NCBI GenBank assembly: GCA_937864045.1
Contig: CALMIF010000065.1
Location: 1-48,533 of the forward strand
DNA: 48,533 nucleotides
Reading direction: 5' to 3'
From: an uncultured Aquabacterium sp.
Lineage (GTDB): Bacteria; Pseudomonadota; Gammaproteobacteria; Burkholderiales; Burkholderiaceae_C
Of this stretch, positions 1-8,839 are shown one piece after another. Numbering within the stretch: position 1 is the first letter of the stretch; every line of letters starts with the position of its first letter. The notes below the pieces were generated by a model. The model had not been told where the DNA came from, made no database searches, and worked only from the letters and a program-made list of their open reading frames with translations. The translations under genes were made by a program, and so were the position numbers.

Positions 1-385
1 TGATCAGGCCCTGCGCGACCTGGCTGAACTCGTCGCTGAGGGCCTTCATCGCGTCCAGCCGCTTGTGCTGGGCGGCGTTGTCGGCGGTCAGGCGGCGAGC
101 CGTTTGTCAGTGGCCGTCGTCGTCCTTGCGGCCTTCTTCCCAGGGCTGGAGGAAGCGCGCGTCGCCGGCCAGCAGGAAGCCGCGCATGCCGTTCTCCATG
201 TTGACCATGCCGGTCATCATGCCCTCGCCCTGCGCCAGCACGTTGTGGGTGCGCTTGTTCCAGCGGTCGGCCTCGGTCAGCCGCGCGGCGCTGACCAGGG
301 CCATGACGCACACGGCGAGGAAGACGGCGATCACCGCGAAGAAGGCGACGGTCAGGCGGCGTGCAACAGATGATTGTTTGAACAT
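1..385 (-). pseudogene. Methyl-accepting chemotaxis protein, N-terminal part with an in-frame stop (partial)
   Basis: The gene starts at 385 and runs off the left edge. The first 92 codons give a short cytoplasmic tail, one strong membrane segment (residues about 10-32), then a periplasmic helical region with the CHASE3-type motif NMENGMRGFLLAGD, typical of Burkholderiales chemoreceptors and some sensor kinases. A TGA at 107-109 stops translation after DDDGH. The same frame continues beyond the stop with perfectly chemoreceptor-like sequence (QTARRLTADNAAQHKRLDA...) to base 1. There is thus no frameshift; a single Trp TGG-to-TGA change would explain it. HAMP and signalling domains would lie outside the window. 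It could be a real nonsense allele or a base-call error. Confidence 0.75.
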
Positions 386-506
386 CCGGGGGGGATTCCA
401 GGTGTTGCAGGATGGATGACGAGGGCGCTCCGGCACGGGCCCGGCGGCCGGCGGCGGTGGCCGCGCCCGCGCCGGTTGGTTGCCCAGGGCGTCACGCCGC
501 GGCCGG

Positions 507-2384
507 CTACAGGCCGGCGTCGATCGGTGCGCCCGGCTGCATCGCGCATTCCTCGAACACGCGCCGGGTGCAGCGCGCACACACCGACGCGTCCAGCTGC
601 GGCACGATGGTGGCGATGGCGCTGCGCTTGTCGGGAAAGATGTGGTCCTCGCCCAGGCGGGCCAGGAAGCCGGAGCGGCGCCACAGGTCCAGCACCTGGG
701 GCCGCGGGCGGTGGAAGTACAGCGCGCCGCCCAGCTCGGCGCGGCGCTGGCGCTCGGTCTCCCACAGGTCGGCGGCGGCCAGGTCGATGGTGTTCATGCT
801 CTTGGCCATCACCAGCAGGTGGCGCTGGATGTCAGGGGCCCCCAAGCCCCCCGAAGCGGTCGCGGCGCCCGGCGAAGCCGGATCACCGCGAGGTGACGCC
901 GCCGCGGCACCGCGCAGCGCCCGCAGCCGGTCGGCCACATGGGCGACGGCGCCGAACCAGACCGAGCCCTCCATGCGCAGCAGCTTGAGCTGCGGGCATT
1001 CGGGCAGGGCCTTGGGCGGCAGCGCGTCGGGCTCACCCACCGTGCCCAGCACCACGAACGGCCGGCCAGCGCCCTGGCGGTCGAAGCCCATGGTGCGCAG
1101 CGCCGGGCGGGCGCTGCGGTACAGGTAGACCACCAGGGACAGCATCACGCCGGCCAGCACCGCCATCTCCAGGCGCAACAGCAGGGTGGCGGTGAAGGTG
1201 GCCAGCGCGATGCCGAACTCGCTGCGGTCGTCGCGCCAGGTGCGCTGCCAGGCCGATTGATCGAGCAGCGACCAGGCCACCACCAGCAGCAGCGCGGCCA
1301 CGCCGGCCAGCGGAATCCAGGCCAGCACCGGCCCGCCCAGGGCCACCAGGACGACCAGGATCAGCGCCGCCGCCACGCCGGCCAGCGGCGTGCGCGCGCC
1401 GGCCTCCAGGTTGGGCTGCGAGCGGTTGAGCGAGCCGCAGACCACCATGCCGCCCGAGCAGGCCGCCGCCAGGTTGGCCAGGCCCTGGCCCAGGCACTCG
1501 CGGTTGGCGTCCAGCGCGTCGCCGGTGCGGGCGGCCAGGGTCTTGGCGATGGCCATCGACTGCCCCAGCGCGACGATGGCCAGCGCCAGCGCCGCCTGCA
1601 GCAGCGGCGAGCCCAGCGCCAGCAGCGCGCCCGCGCCCTCGCCCGGCCAGCGCCACTGCGGCCAGGCCGACGGCGGACTGCCGACACGCAGCAGGGCGGG
1701 GCCCGGCAGCGGATGGCCGCCCAGCCACCAGGCCAGGCCGATGGCCAGCACCAGCGCGGCCAGCATGTGGGGCCCGCGCCGCCACCAGCGCCGCCCGGCC
1801 GCCGCCGCCAGCAGGGTGATGCCGCCCACCACCAGCGCGGCCAGCGACAGGCCCTGCTGCCAGGCCTGCAGCGGCGATGCACGCCCCTCGGCGCCCATCA
1901 GCCCGGCCAGGGCGTACCAGCCGATCAGCACCGCCGCGCCGTTGGTGAAGCCCAGCATCACCGCCGGCGAGATGAAGTTGGCCAGCGCCCCCAGCCGGGC
2001 CAGGGCCAGGCCGGTCTGCATCAGGCCCACCAGCAGGGTGAGCAGAAGGGCCAGCGGGATCAGCAGGCCGGCGTCGCCACCGGCGCCGGCCACCAGGGGC
2101 ACCAGCATCGCGCCCAGCGCCAGCGCGGTGGCATTGGTGGGGCCGGTCAGCACATGGCGGCTGGAGCCGCCCAGCGCGCCCACCGCGCAGGGCAGGGCCG
2201 CGGCGGCCAGGCCCATGGCCGGCGGCAGGCCGGCCAGCGCGGCGAAGGCGATGCCCTGCGGCAGCACCAGCAGCGCGCCCAGCAGGCCGGCCTGGGCATC
2301 GGCGCGCAGCGTGGCCGGGCCGATGCCGTGCAGCCAGGGCCACAGGCGCAGCAGCGGCGGGGGAACCGTCAGGGGCAGGGACAT
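507..2384 (-). CDS. SulP family anion permease with C-terminal STAS domain
   Basis: A 625-residue inner-membrane SLC26/SulP transporter, probably for sulfate, bicarbonate or another anion. It has the family start (LRADAQAGLLGALLVLPQGIAFA), the P-N-A-T segment of helix 3, about 12-14 hydrophobic helices to residue 430, and the G-L-N-R-S-Q-P-N motif typical of the family. A cytoplasmic STAS domain follows (about 440-590; hallmark HLLVMAKSMNTIDLAAADLW). The C-terminus ends in a Cys-rich tail (CARCTRRVFEEC). Start ATG 2384 was chosen because protein similarity begins there; the open frame extends much further only as a high-GC artefact. Residues about 490-515 are a low-complexity insertion in the STAS domain that matches a local extragenic repeat. 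Confidence 0.9.
   Translation of the reverse strand: MSLPLTVPPPLLRLWPWLHGIGPATLRADAQAGLLGALLVLPQGIAFAALAGLPPAMGLAAAALPCAVGALGGSSRHVLTGPTNATALALGAMLVPLVAGAGGDAGLLIPLALLLTLLVGLMQTGLALARLGALANFISPAVMLGFTNGAAVLIGWYALAGLMGAEGRASPLQAWQQGLSLAALVVGGITLLAAAAGRRWWRRGPHMLAALVLAIGLAWWLGGHPLPGPALLRVGSPPSAWPQWRWPGEGAGALLALGSPLLQAALALAIVALGQSMAIAKTLAARTGDALDANRECLGQGLANLAAACSGGMVVCGSLNRSQPNLEAGARTPLAGVAAALILVVLVALGGPVLAWIPLAGVAALLLVVAWSLLDQSAWQRTWRDDRSEFGIALATFTATLLLRLEMAVLAGVMLSLVVYLYRSARPALRTMGFDRQGAGRPFVVLGTVGEPDALPPKALPECPQLKLLRMEGSVWFGAVAHVADRLRALRGAAAASPRGDPASPGAATASGGLGAPDIQRHLLVMAKSMNTIDLAAADLWETERQRRAELGGALYFHRPRPQVLDLWRRSGFLARLGEDHIFPDKRSAIATIVPQLDASVCARCTRRVFEECAMQPGAPIDAGL
838..912. repeat. Extragenic-repeat-like insertion inside the STAS coding region
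   Basis: This block contains CCCCCCGAAGCG (847-858), a GCGGCGC run and CGGCGAAGCCGG (870-881), then the palindrome TCACC-GCGA-GGTGA (883-896). The first three blocks occur in the same order in the intergenic element at 37241-37318. It encodes a Gly/Ala/Ser/Pro stretch that interrupts an otherwise continuous STAS domain, between DRLRALRG and IQRHLLVMAK. The reading frame is preserved. I infer a short repeat element that entered the gene; a naturally extended loop is the alternative. Confidence 0.5.
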
Positions 2385-2504
2385 GGCGCCAGCGTAGCAG
2401 CGGCACCGCCCCCGGTCCGCACACATGCACCCGGGGTGCGCCCGGCTGGCGGGCCGGTGCGGCCGCCGCACAATCCGGCGCATCCCTCCCCGTGCCCCTG
2501 CCCC

Positions 2505-4184
2505 ATGCCACACGCCCTGCTCCGCCCTGCCCCGGTGTCTTCTTGGTCCCGCGGCGCGCAGGGCGGGCCCGGCCGGGCGGCGGCGCGGCGGCTGGCGCCG
2601 TTGCTGAAGGTTCTGGCCATGCTGGCCGTGCTGGCGCCCGGCAGCGCCGCACGGGCGCAGACCATCGCCACGCCGGCGCCGGCGCTGCGCGTGGCCAGCG
2701 CCTTCGACCCGCAGACCCTGGACCCGCACGGCCTGGCCCTGCTCTACCACTCGCGCATCGCCTTTCAGCTGTACGACGCCCTGGTCAACCGCGATGCCGC
2801 GTTCAGGCTGGAGCCCGCGCTGGCCACGCGCTGGCAGATGACCGGCCCGACCACCTGGCGCTTCTGGCTGCGGCCCGAGGTGCGTTTCCACGACGGCAGC
2901 GCCTTCACCGCCGACGACGCGATCTTCTCGATCCGCCGCGCCCAGGGGCCGACCTCGCAGCGCGCGTTCACGCTGCGCGGCATCAGCGGGCTGAAGAAGG
3001 TCGATGCGCTGACCATCGACCTGCAGCTGGACGCCCCGGATGCGGTGCTGCCCGAGAAGCTGCTGATGGTGGCGATGATGAGCCAGGCCTGGGCGCAGAA
3101 GCACGGCGTGGAGAAGGCGCAGGACTTCAACGGCAAGCAGGAGACCTTCGCGGTGCGCAACGCCAACGGCACCGGCCCGTTCAGGCTGGTGGCCTACCAG
3201 CCCGACGTGCAGGTGCAGCTGCAGCGCAACCCCGACTGGTGGGGCCGCGCCGATGCACGCAACGGCAACCTGCAGGACGCCACCTTCCTGACCATCCGCA
3301 GCGACGCCACGCGCCTGGCCGCGCTGGCGTCGGGCGAGGTCGACCTGGTGCTGGACCCGCCGTTCCAGGACGTGGAGCGGCTGAAGCAGGATGCGAAGCT
3401 GCGCATCGTCTCGGCCGGTGACCTGGGCACGCAGTACCTGGCCTTCGACCAGGCGAGCAACGAGCTGCCGGGCAGCGACGTCAAGGGCCGCAACCCGTTC
3501 AAGGACCGGCGCGTGCGCCAGGCGGTGGCGCAGGCCATCAACGTGGAGCTGATCGTGCAGAAGGTGCTGCGCGGCCAGGGCACGCCCACCGGCAGCCTGA
3601 TCGCCCCCCTGGTCGACGGCCACCTGCCCGAGCTCGACAAGCGGGCGCCGCATGACCCGGCGCGGGCGAAGGCCCTGCTGGCCGAGGCCGGCTACCCCAA
3701 CGGCTTCGGCGTGACGCTGGACTGCGTGAACATCACCTGGCGCGAGGGCGTGTGCCAGGCCGCCGCCGGCATGCTGGGCCAGGTGGGCATCCGCACCCAG
3801 GTGCGCAGCGCACCGACGAACCAGTTCTTCCCCAAGCTGAGCCAGGGCACGGCGGCCTTCGTCGAGTTCGGCTGGACGCCCACCACCGATGCCTGGAGCA
3901 CGCTCAACGGCCTGCTGCGCAGCTTCGAGCCCGACGGCCGCGGCACCTTCAACGCCGGGCGCTACAGCAATCCGCAGCTCGACGCCCTGGTCGACGCCAT
4001 CCGCACCGAGCCCGACCTGACCCGCCGCCGCGCCCGCGTGGGCGTGGCCCTGCGCCTGATCCACGACGAGCTGCCGCTGCTGCCGCTGTACCGGCGCACG
4101 CTGAACTGGGCGATGAGCAGCCGGGTGCAGGCCGTGCCCTGGCCCAACGACCTGATCGAGTTGCGCTGGGTGAAGGTGAAATGA
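2505..4184 (+). CDS. Family 5 (peptide/nickel type) ABC substrate-binding protein
   Basis: A 559-residue periplasmic solute-binding protein of the DppA/OppA class. A long, basic N-region and a hydrophobic stretch ending ...ARAQ (about residue 49) form a signal peptide. The mature part begins with the family pattern LRVASAFDPQTLDPHG and has the W..WLRPEVRFHDGSAFTADD block. It also has the NGTGPFRL segment and F.DRRVRQAVAQAIN, all standard for this family. No permease or ATPase gene is near; instead its stop overlaps the start of a histidine kinase by 4 bp (ATGA at 4181-4184). The coupling suggests a sensing role, with import as the alternative if permeases lie elsewhere. Start ATG 2505 gives the signal peptide. 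Confidence 0.88.
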   Translation: MPHALLRPAPVSSWSRGAQGGPGRAAARRLAPLLKVLAMLAVLAPGSAARAQTIATPAPALRVASAFDPQTLDPHGLALLYHSRIAFQLYDALVNRDAAFRLEPALATRWQMTGPTTWRFWLRPEVRFHDGSAFTADDAIFSIRRAQGPTSQRAFTLRGISGLKKVDALTIDLQLDAPDAVLPEKLLMVAMMSQAWAQKHGVEKAQDFNGKQETFAVRNANGTGPFRLVAYQPDVQVQLQRNPDWWGRADARNGNLQDATFLTIRSDATRLAALASGEVDLVLDPPFQDVERLKQDAKLRIVSAGDLGTQYLAFDQASNELPGSDVKGRNPFKDRRVRQAVAQAINVELIVQKVLRGQGTPTGSLIAPLVDGHLPELDKRAPHDPARAKALLAEAGYPNGFGVTLDCVNITWREGVCQAAAGMLGQVGIRTQVRSAPTNQFFPKLSQGTAAFVEFGWTPTTDAWSTLNGLLRSFEPDGRGTFNAGRYSNPQLDALVDAIRTEPDLTRRRARVGVALRLIHDELPLLPLYRRTLNWAMSSRVQAVPWPNDLIELRWVKVK

Positions 4185-6814
4185 CGCCCGCAAGCGACAA
4201 CGCCGGCGGGCCGGGCCGCAGTGGGTCCGCCCTGCTGCAGCAGGACGCCGCGGCCACGGCCGCCAAGCTGCTGGCCGAACAGGTGCAGCTGCACCACCAG
4301 AACCTGCCCTGGGCCAACACCGGCGCGCTGCTGCTGGCCCTGCTGTTTGCCGGCGTGCAGTGGCATGCCATCCCGCACACCCATCTGCTGGCCTGGATGG
4401 GTGTGCTGCTGCTGGTGCTGGCCCTGCGCGGCGCGCTGTGGCTGTGGCAGCGCCGCGGCGGCATGCCGGCGGCGGGCGGCGCCGGCTGGCTGCGGCTGTA
4501 CCGCGCCAGCCACCTGGCCCACGGCTGCATCTGGGCCGCCGCCAGCTTCCTGCCCATGCCGGCGGACGCACCGATGCAGCTGGCCCTGCTGGTGATCATG
4601 CTGGCCGGCATCTGCGCCAGCAACTTCATCCTCAACGCCTTCGACCTGGGCAGCGCGCTGCTGTTCGGCGTGCCCACCATGGGCGCGCTGGCGCTGCGGC
4701 TGTTCCTGGACACCGGCAGCCCGGCCGCACCGGCGGCGGCCGGCATCGGCGTGCCGGTGGTGATGGGCGGCGCGGTGCTGCTGGCGCTGGGCTTCTTCAC
4801 GCTGGTGGGCCGGCGGGCGCACCGCATGGTGCGCGAGAACACCCTGCTGCGCCTGGCCGATGCGCGCCAGAACCACCTGCTGCGCCTGCTCATCGACAAC
4901 ACCAACCAGGGCTACTGGTTCGTGGACAACCAGGGCCGCACGCTGGACGCCAACCCGGCAATGTGCCAGCTGCTGGGCCAGCCCCTGGCGGCGCTGCTCG
5001 GCCGCAGCATCTACGACTTCGTCGACGACACCAACCGCGCCGTCTTCGCGCGCGAGCTGGCGCGCCGCACCGCCGGCGAGGGCGGCGGCTACGAGATCGC
5101 CCTGCTGCATGCGGACGGCCGCAGCATCGACTGCGTCAACCAGGCCACGCCCATCTACGACGAGGCCGGCGTGCGGGTCGGCTCGGTGGGCCTGTGGACC
5201 GACATCAGCGGCATGAAGCGCGCCGAACGGGCCCTGCGCGAGACCGGCGAGGCGCTGCGCCAGAAGTCGCAAGTGCTGCAGGAGACGCTGGCCAGCCTGG
5301 GCCAGGGCGTGCTGCACTGCGACGCCGATGGCCGGCTGCTGGCCTGGAACCAGCGCATGGTCGAGCTGCTGGAGCTGCCCGAGTCGCTGTTCCACGCCGA
5401 CACGCGGCAGGCCGACCTGTCGAAGTTCCTCATCGCACGCGGCGACTTGCGCCCGGGCCAGGAGCTGTTCGACGACAGCGGCCAGCGCCTGGCGATGCCG
5501 GGCGTGCCCGGCCACTTCCCAGACCTGTACGTGCGGCGCACGCCCTCGGGCCTGCTGCTGGAGGTGCGCACCCGGCACCTGCCCGACGGCGGCATGGTGC
5601 GCACCTTCGCCGACGTCACCGCCTACATCGAGGCGCTGAACGGCTTGGCCGGCCGCGAGCGGGCGCAGCGCGAGCTGCTGGCGGCGTTTCCCGGCTACAT
5701 CGCCGTGACCGACCAGGCGCTGCGGTACACCTACGTCAACCAGCGCTTCGCCGACCTGATGGGCCGCACGGTGGCGCAGCTGGTGGGCTGCCCCGTGCAG
5801 GCGGTGCTGGGCGAGGCCCACTTCGCCCGCGTGCGCAGCCTGCTCGACGAGGCCCGCCGCCATGGGCCGGTGGTGACCGAGAGCGACTATCCCGCGGCCG
5901 CCTGGCGGCCGCGGGTGCGCCTGCAGGTGACCCATGCCCTGGGCCGCGACCCGGCCACCGGCAGCGAGCAGGTATTCGCCTTCGGCATCGACGTGACCGC
6001 GGCCAAGGCCGCCGAGGAAGCCCTGGTGGCCGCGCGCGACGAGGCCGAACGGGCCAACCGCGCCAAGTCGCAGTTCCTGTCGACCATGTCGCACGAGCTG
6101 CGCACGCCGCTGAACGCCATCCTCGGCTTCGGCCACCTGCTGGCCACCGACCAGCGCCAGCCACTGGCGCCCGGGCAGCAGCGGCAGATGGCCGAGATCC
6201 TGCAGGGCGCGCGCCACCTGCTGCAGCTGATCAACGAGCTGCTCGACCTGGCGGTGATCGAGGGCGGCAATCCGCCGGTGCGCCTGCAGCCGGTGGTGCT
6301 GGCCCCGGCGCTGGCCGAGGCCCTGGCCCTGCTGCAGCCGCTGGCCGCCAGCCGCGGCGTGGCGCTGCCGCCGGCCGACGCCGGGGCGCTGCAGGCCGCC
6401 GCCGGCCTGCCGCCCGGCGCGGCGGTGCAGGCCGACCCGGTGCGGCTCAAGCAGGTGCTGCTCAACCTGCTGGGCAACGCCATCAAGTACAACCGGCCGC
6501 AGGGCACGGTGCAGGTGCTGTGCGACCCGCTGGCGCGGGCCGGCGGCGTGCCCGGCAGCGCCGGCTGGCGCATCACCGTGCGCGACGAAGGCCCCGGGCT
6601 GGACGATGCGCAGCGGGCGCGGCTGTTCAACGCCTTCGACCGGCTGGGTGCCGAGGCCGGCCCGGTGGAAGGCACCGGCCTGGGCCTGGCGGTGAGCCGC
6701 GGCCTGGTGCGGGCGATGGGCGGCGAGCTGGGCGTGGCCAGCCGGCCCGGCGAGGGCAGCAGCTTCTGGCTGCAGCTGGGGGCGGCGGCGCCCGGGCCGG
6801 ACAAGACGGCCTGA
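4181..6814 (+). CDS. Membrane-bound multi-PAS sensor histidine kinase
   Basis: An 877-residue kinase. Residues about 45-215 hold several hydrophobic helices (a MASE-like membrane sensor). PAS domains follow at about 230-350, 361-485 and 500-605. The HisKA domain has the H-box SHELRTPLNA, placing the phospho-acceptor at His638. The ATP-binding domain shows the N-box NLLGNAIKYN (about 758), DEGPGL (802) and GTGLGLAVSRG (831). There is no receiver domain, and no response regulator gene lies on either side, so its partner is unknown. Its ATG overlaps the stop of the upstream binding-protein gene, so the two are probably translated together and may sense one ligand. Confidence 0.9.
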   Translation: MTPASDNAGGPGRSGSALLQQDAAATAAKLLAEQVQLHHQNLPWANTGALLLALLFAGVQWHAIPHTHLLAWMGVLLLVLALRGALWLWQRRGGMPAAGGAGWLRLYRASHLAHGCIWAAASFLPMPADAPMQLALLVIMLAGICASNFILNAFDLGSALLFGVPTMGALALRLFLDTGSPAAPAAAGIGVPVVMGGAVLLALGFFTLVGRRAHRMVRENTLLRLADARQNHLLRLLIDNTNQGYWFVDNQGRTLDANPAMCQLLGQPLAALLGRSIYDFVDDTNRAVFARELARRTAGEGGGYEIALLHADGRSIDCVNQATPIYDEAGVRVGSVGLWTDISGMKRAERALRETGEALRQKSQVLQETLASLGQGVLHCDADGRLLAWNQRMVELLELPESLFHADTRQADLSKFLIARGDLRPGQELFDDSGQRLAMPGVPGHFPDLYVRRTPSGLLLEVRTRHLPDGGMVRTFADVTAYIEALNGLAGRERAQRELLAAFPGYIAVTDQALRYTYVNQRFADLMGRTVAQLVGCPVQAVLGEAHFARVRSLLDEARRHGPVVTESDYPAAAWRPRVRLQVTHALGRDPATGSEQVFAFGIDVTAAKAAEEALVAARDEAERANRAKSQFLSTMSHELRTPLNAILGFGHLLATDQRQPLAPGQQRQMAEILQGARHLLQLINELLDLAVIEGGNPPVRLQPVVLAPALAEALALLQPLAASRGVALPPADAGALQAAAGLPPGAAVQADPVRLKQVLLNLLGNAIKYNRPQGTVQVLCDPLARAGGVPGSAGWRITVRDEGPGLDDAQRARLFNAFDRLGAEAGPVEGTGLGLAVSRGLVRAMGGELGVASRPGEGSSFWLQLGAAAPGPDKTA

Positions 6815-6977
6815 GCGCAGCCGGAGCGCGGCCTGCATCCCGTGCCACCGGCGCCCCGCCCGGCGACGCCGGGCCGCCGCCCGTTGCAGGCCGCTGCACC
6901 CGGGCCCGCCGGCCGGGCACCGTGGCGCCAGGCAGCCACCGCGGCGTGCCATCCACCCACACACCGCCCTGACCACC

Positions 6978-7761
6978 ATGACCACCATGCAACCGTTTCC
7001 TGCCCTGCCCCCGTCGGCCCGGCCGGCCGCCGGCCCGCGCCGCGCTGCCGCTGCCGTTGTGCTGGCGGCCTGCCTGGCCGCCGCACTGACCGCCGCGCCG
7101 GCCGCCGCCCAGGTGGGCCTGGCCCAGCTGTCCATCGCCCAGCCGGACGGCCCGCTGCCGGTGACGCTGAGCTACCCGACCGCCGAGGCCAACCGGGCCG
7201 TGGCCTACGGCCCGGTGACGCTCCAGGTGGCGCCCGACGCGCCGCCGCTGCCCGGCCCGCACCGGCTGGTGCTGCTGTCGCACGGCACCGGCGGCAGCTG
7301 GGTGTCCGACCATGCGCTGGCGGCCACCCTGGTGCGCGCCGGCTTCGTCGTCGCCCAGCCGCTGCACCAGGGCGACAACTTCCGCGACACCCGCCGCGCC
7401 GGGCCCGCGTGGCCGCGGTCAGCGCGGCGGTGCCGGTGGCAGCGATCTTCAGCACCGACAGCCTGGCCCGCATCCGCGTGCCGGTGGGCCTGGTGACCGC
7501 CGGCCACGACACCATGCTGCCCACGGCCCTGCACGCTGGCCGCGTGCTGCGCGACTGCACCGCCTGCCGGCCGCTGGCCGACCTGCCCGGCGCCGGACAC
7601 ATGGACCTGCTGGCGCCGTTTCCACGCGCCATCGCCGAGGCCGAGGCCGCCCGCCAGCCGCGCGGCGGCGCGCTGCAGCGGGGCTTCAACCCCGCCGAGC
7701 GCGACGCGGCCGTCCAGGCGGTGGCGGACTTCCACCGCCGCCACCTGGGGCCCTGGAAACC
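6978..7761 (+). pseudogene. Dienelactone-hydrolase-like alpha/beta hydrolase, internally deleted and frameshifted
   Basis: The N-terminal part (6978 to about 7405) has a signal peptide (...AAPAAAQ) and the start of a secreted alpha/beta hydrolase: LSYPTAEANRAVAYGP, LVLLSHGTGGSW and FVVAQPLHQGDNFRDTRRAG. At about 7404-7410 the reading jumps to the +1 frame and continues directly with the C-terminal part of the same family: RVAAVSAAVPVAAIFS, RIRVPVGLVTAGHDTMLP and DLPGAGHMDLLAPFP. About 100-120 residues that normally carry the nucleophile elbow (G-x-S-x-G) are missing. The acid (D of AGHD) and histidine (GAGH) are kept, so the protein cannot be catalytic. The C-terminal frame lacks its own stop and reads into the convergent deaminase gene until 7924. 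Confidence 0.75.
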
Positions 7762-8823
7762 TCAGGCGGCCGCGAACGCCACTTCCAGCTGCGTGCGCCA
7801 GGCGGCCTTCTGCGCCGGCGTGGCGAACGCGGCCTCGAAGCCGTTGGCCAGCAGCGCCCAGGCCTGGGCCAGGCCCAGCTGCGGCAGGGCTTCGAAGGTG
7901 GCGGTGAAGTTGGCGTTGAGGTAGCCGCCGAAGTAGGCCGGGTCGTCGCTGTTGACCATGGCGCAGAGGCCGGCGTCCAGCAGCGCGGGCAGGTTGTGGT
8001 CGGCCATGGTCTTGAAGACGCAGAGCTTCACGTTCGACAGCGGGCACACCGTCAGCGGCATGCGGCTGGCGGCCAGGCGCTGCACCAGGGCCGGGCTCTC
8101 GGTGCAGCGCACGCCGTGGTCGATGCGCTCGACCTGCAGCACGTCGAGCGCGCTTTCGATGTAGGCCGGCGGGCCTTCCTCGCCGGCATGGGCCACCAGG
8201 TGCAGGCCGGCCGCCCTGGCCTGGGCGAAGACGCGGGCGAACTTCTCCGGCGGATGGCCGCGCTCGCTGCTGTCCAGGCCCACGCCGATGAACTGGTCGC
8301 GGTACGGCATGGCCGCGTCCAGGGTGGCGATGGCGCTGTCTTCATCGAGGTGGCGCAGGAAGCACAGGATCAGGCTGGCACTGATGCCCAGCTCGGCCTG
8401 CGCGCGCACGCAGGCGCGGTGCAGGCCGTTGATCACCACGCCGATGTCCACGCCGCGCTCGGTGTGCGTCTGCGGGTCGAAGAACAGCTCGGCATGCACG
8501 ACGTGGTCGGCCCTGGCCCGCTGGAAGTAGGCCCAGGCCATGTAGAAGAAATCCGCCTCGTGCAGCAGCACGCTGGCGCCGGCGTAGTAGATGTCGAGGA
8601 AGCTCTGCAGGTCGGTGAAGGCATAGGCCGCCCGCAGCGCCTCGACGCTGGGGAAGGCCAGCTGCACGCCGTTGCGCTGCGCCAGGGCGAAGATCAGCTC
8701 GGGCTCCAGCGAGCCCTCGATGTGGATGTGCAGCTCGGCCTTGGGCGCGCGTTGCAGCAAGGCCAGCAGGCGCTCGCGCGGCAGGGTGGCGGGCAGATGG
8801 GCAGGCAGGGTGGGCTGGGGCAT
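7762..8823 (-). CDS. Adenine/adenosine deaminase (adenine deaminase subfamily)
   Basis: A 353-residue amidohydrolase that removes the amino group of adenine (or adenosine), giving hypoxanthine (or inosine). Zinc ligands are visible in AELHIHIEGSLEPEL near residue 30, in LVAHAGEE, and in NSDDPAYFGGYLN. YAFTDLQSFLDIYYAGASVL and AELFFDPQTHTERG are typical of the subfamily that prefers adenine over adenosine, as I recall it from the yeast Aah1 type. It is the last gene of the purine operon, 16 bp after the Rieske oxygenase gene. ATG 8823 sits directly before the conserved N-terminus; the further upstream frame is non-coding. Substrate choice between base and nucleoside is inferred. Confidence 0.88.
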   Translation of the reverse strand: MPQPTLPAHLPATLPRERLLALLQRAPKAELHIHIEGSLEPELIFALAQRNGVQLAFPSVEALRAAYAFTDLQSFLDIYYAGASVLLHEADFFYMAWAYFQRARADHVVHAELFFDPQTHTERGVDIGVVINGLHRACVRAQAELGISASLILCFLRHLDEDSAIATLDAAMPYRDQFIGVGLDSSERGHPPEKFARVFAQARAAGLHLVAHAGEEGPPAYIESALDVLQVERIDHGVRCTESPALVQRLAASRMPLTVCPLSNVKLCVFKTMADHNLPALLDAGLCAMVNSDDPAYFGGYLNANFTATFEALPQLGLAQAWALLANGFEAAFATPAQKAAWRTQLEVAFAAA

Positions 8824-8839
8824 GGTGCTCGCGTGTGGG

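Noticed and set aside
507-4571. A minus-strand open frame of 1354 codons crossing the SulP gene and the binding-protein gene
   Set aside because: Only 507-2384 has SulP sequence. The rest is antisense to a convincing gene and is Gln/His/Arg/Ala-rich, as expected of high-GC shadow frames.
3962-7135. A minus-strand open frame of 1057 codons opposite the histidine kinase
   Set aside because: Shadow frame; the plus strand has ordered PAS, HisKA and ATPase motifs.
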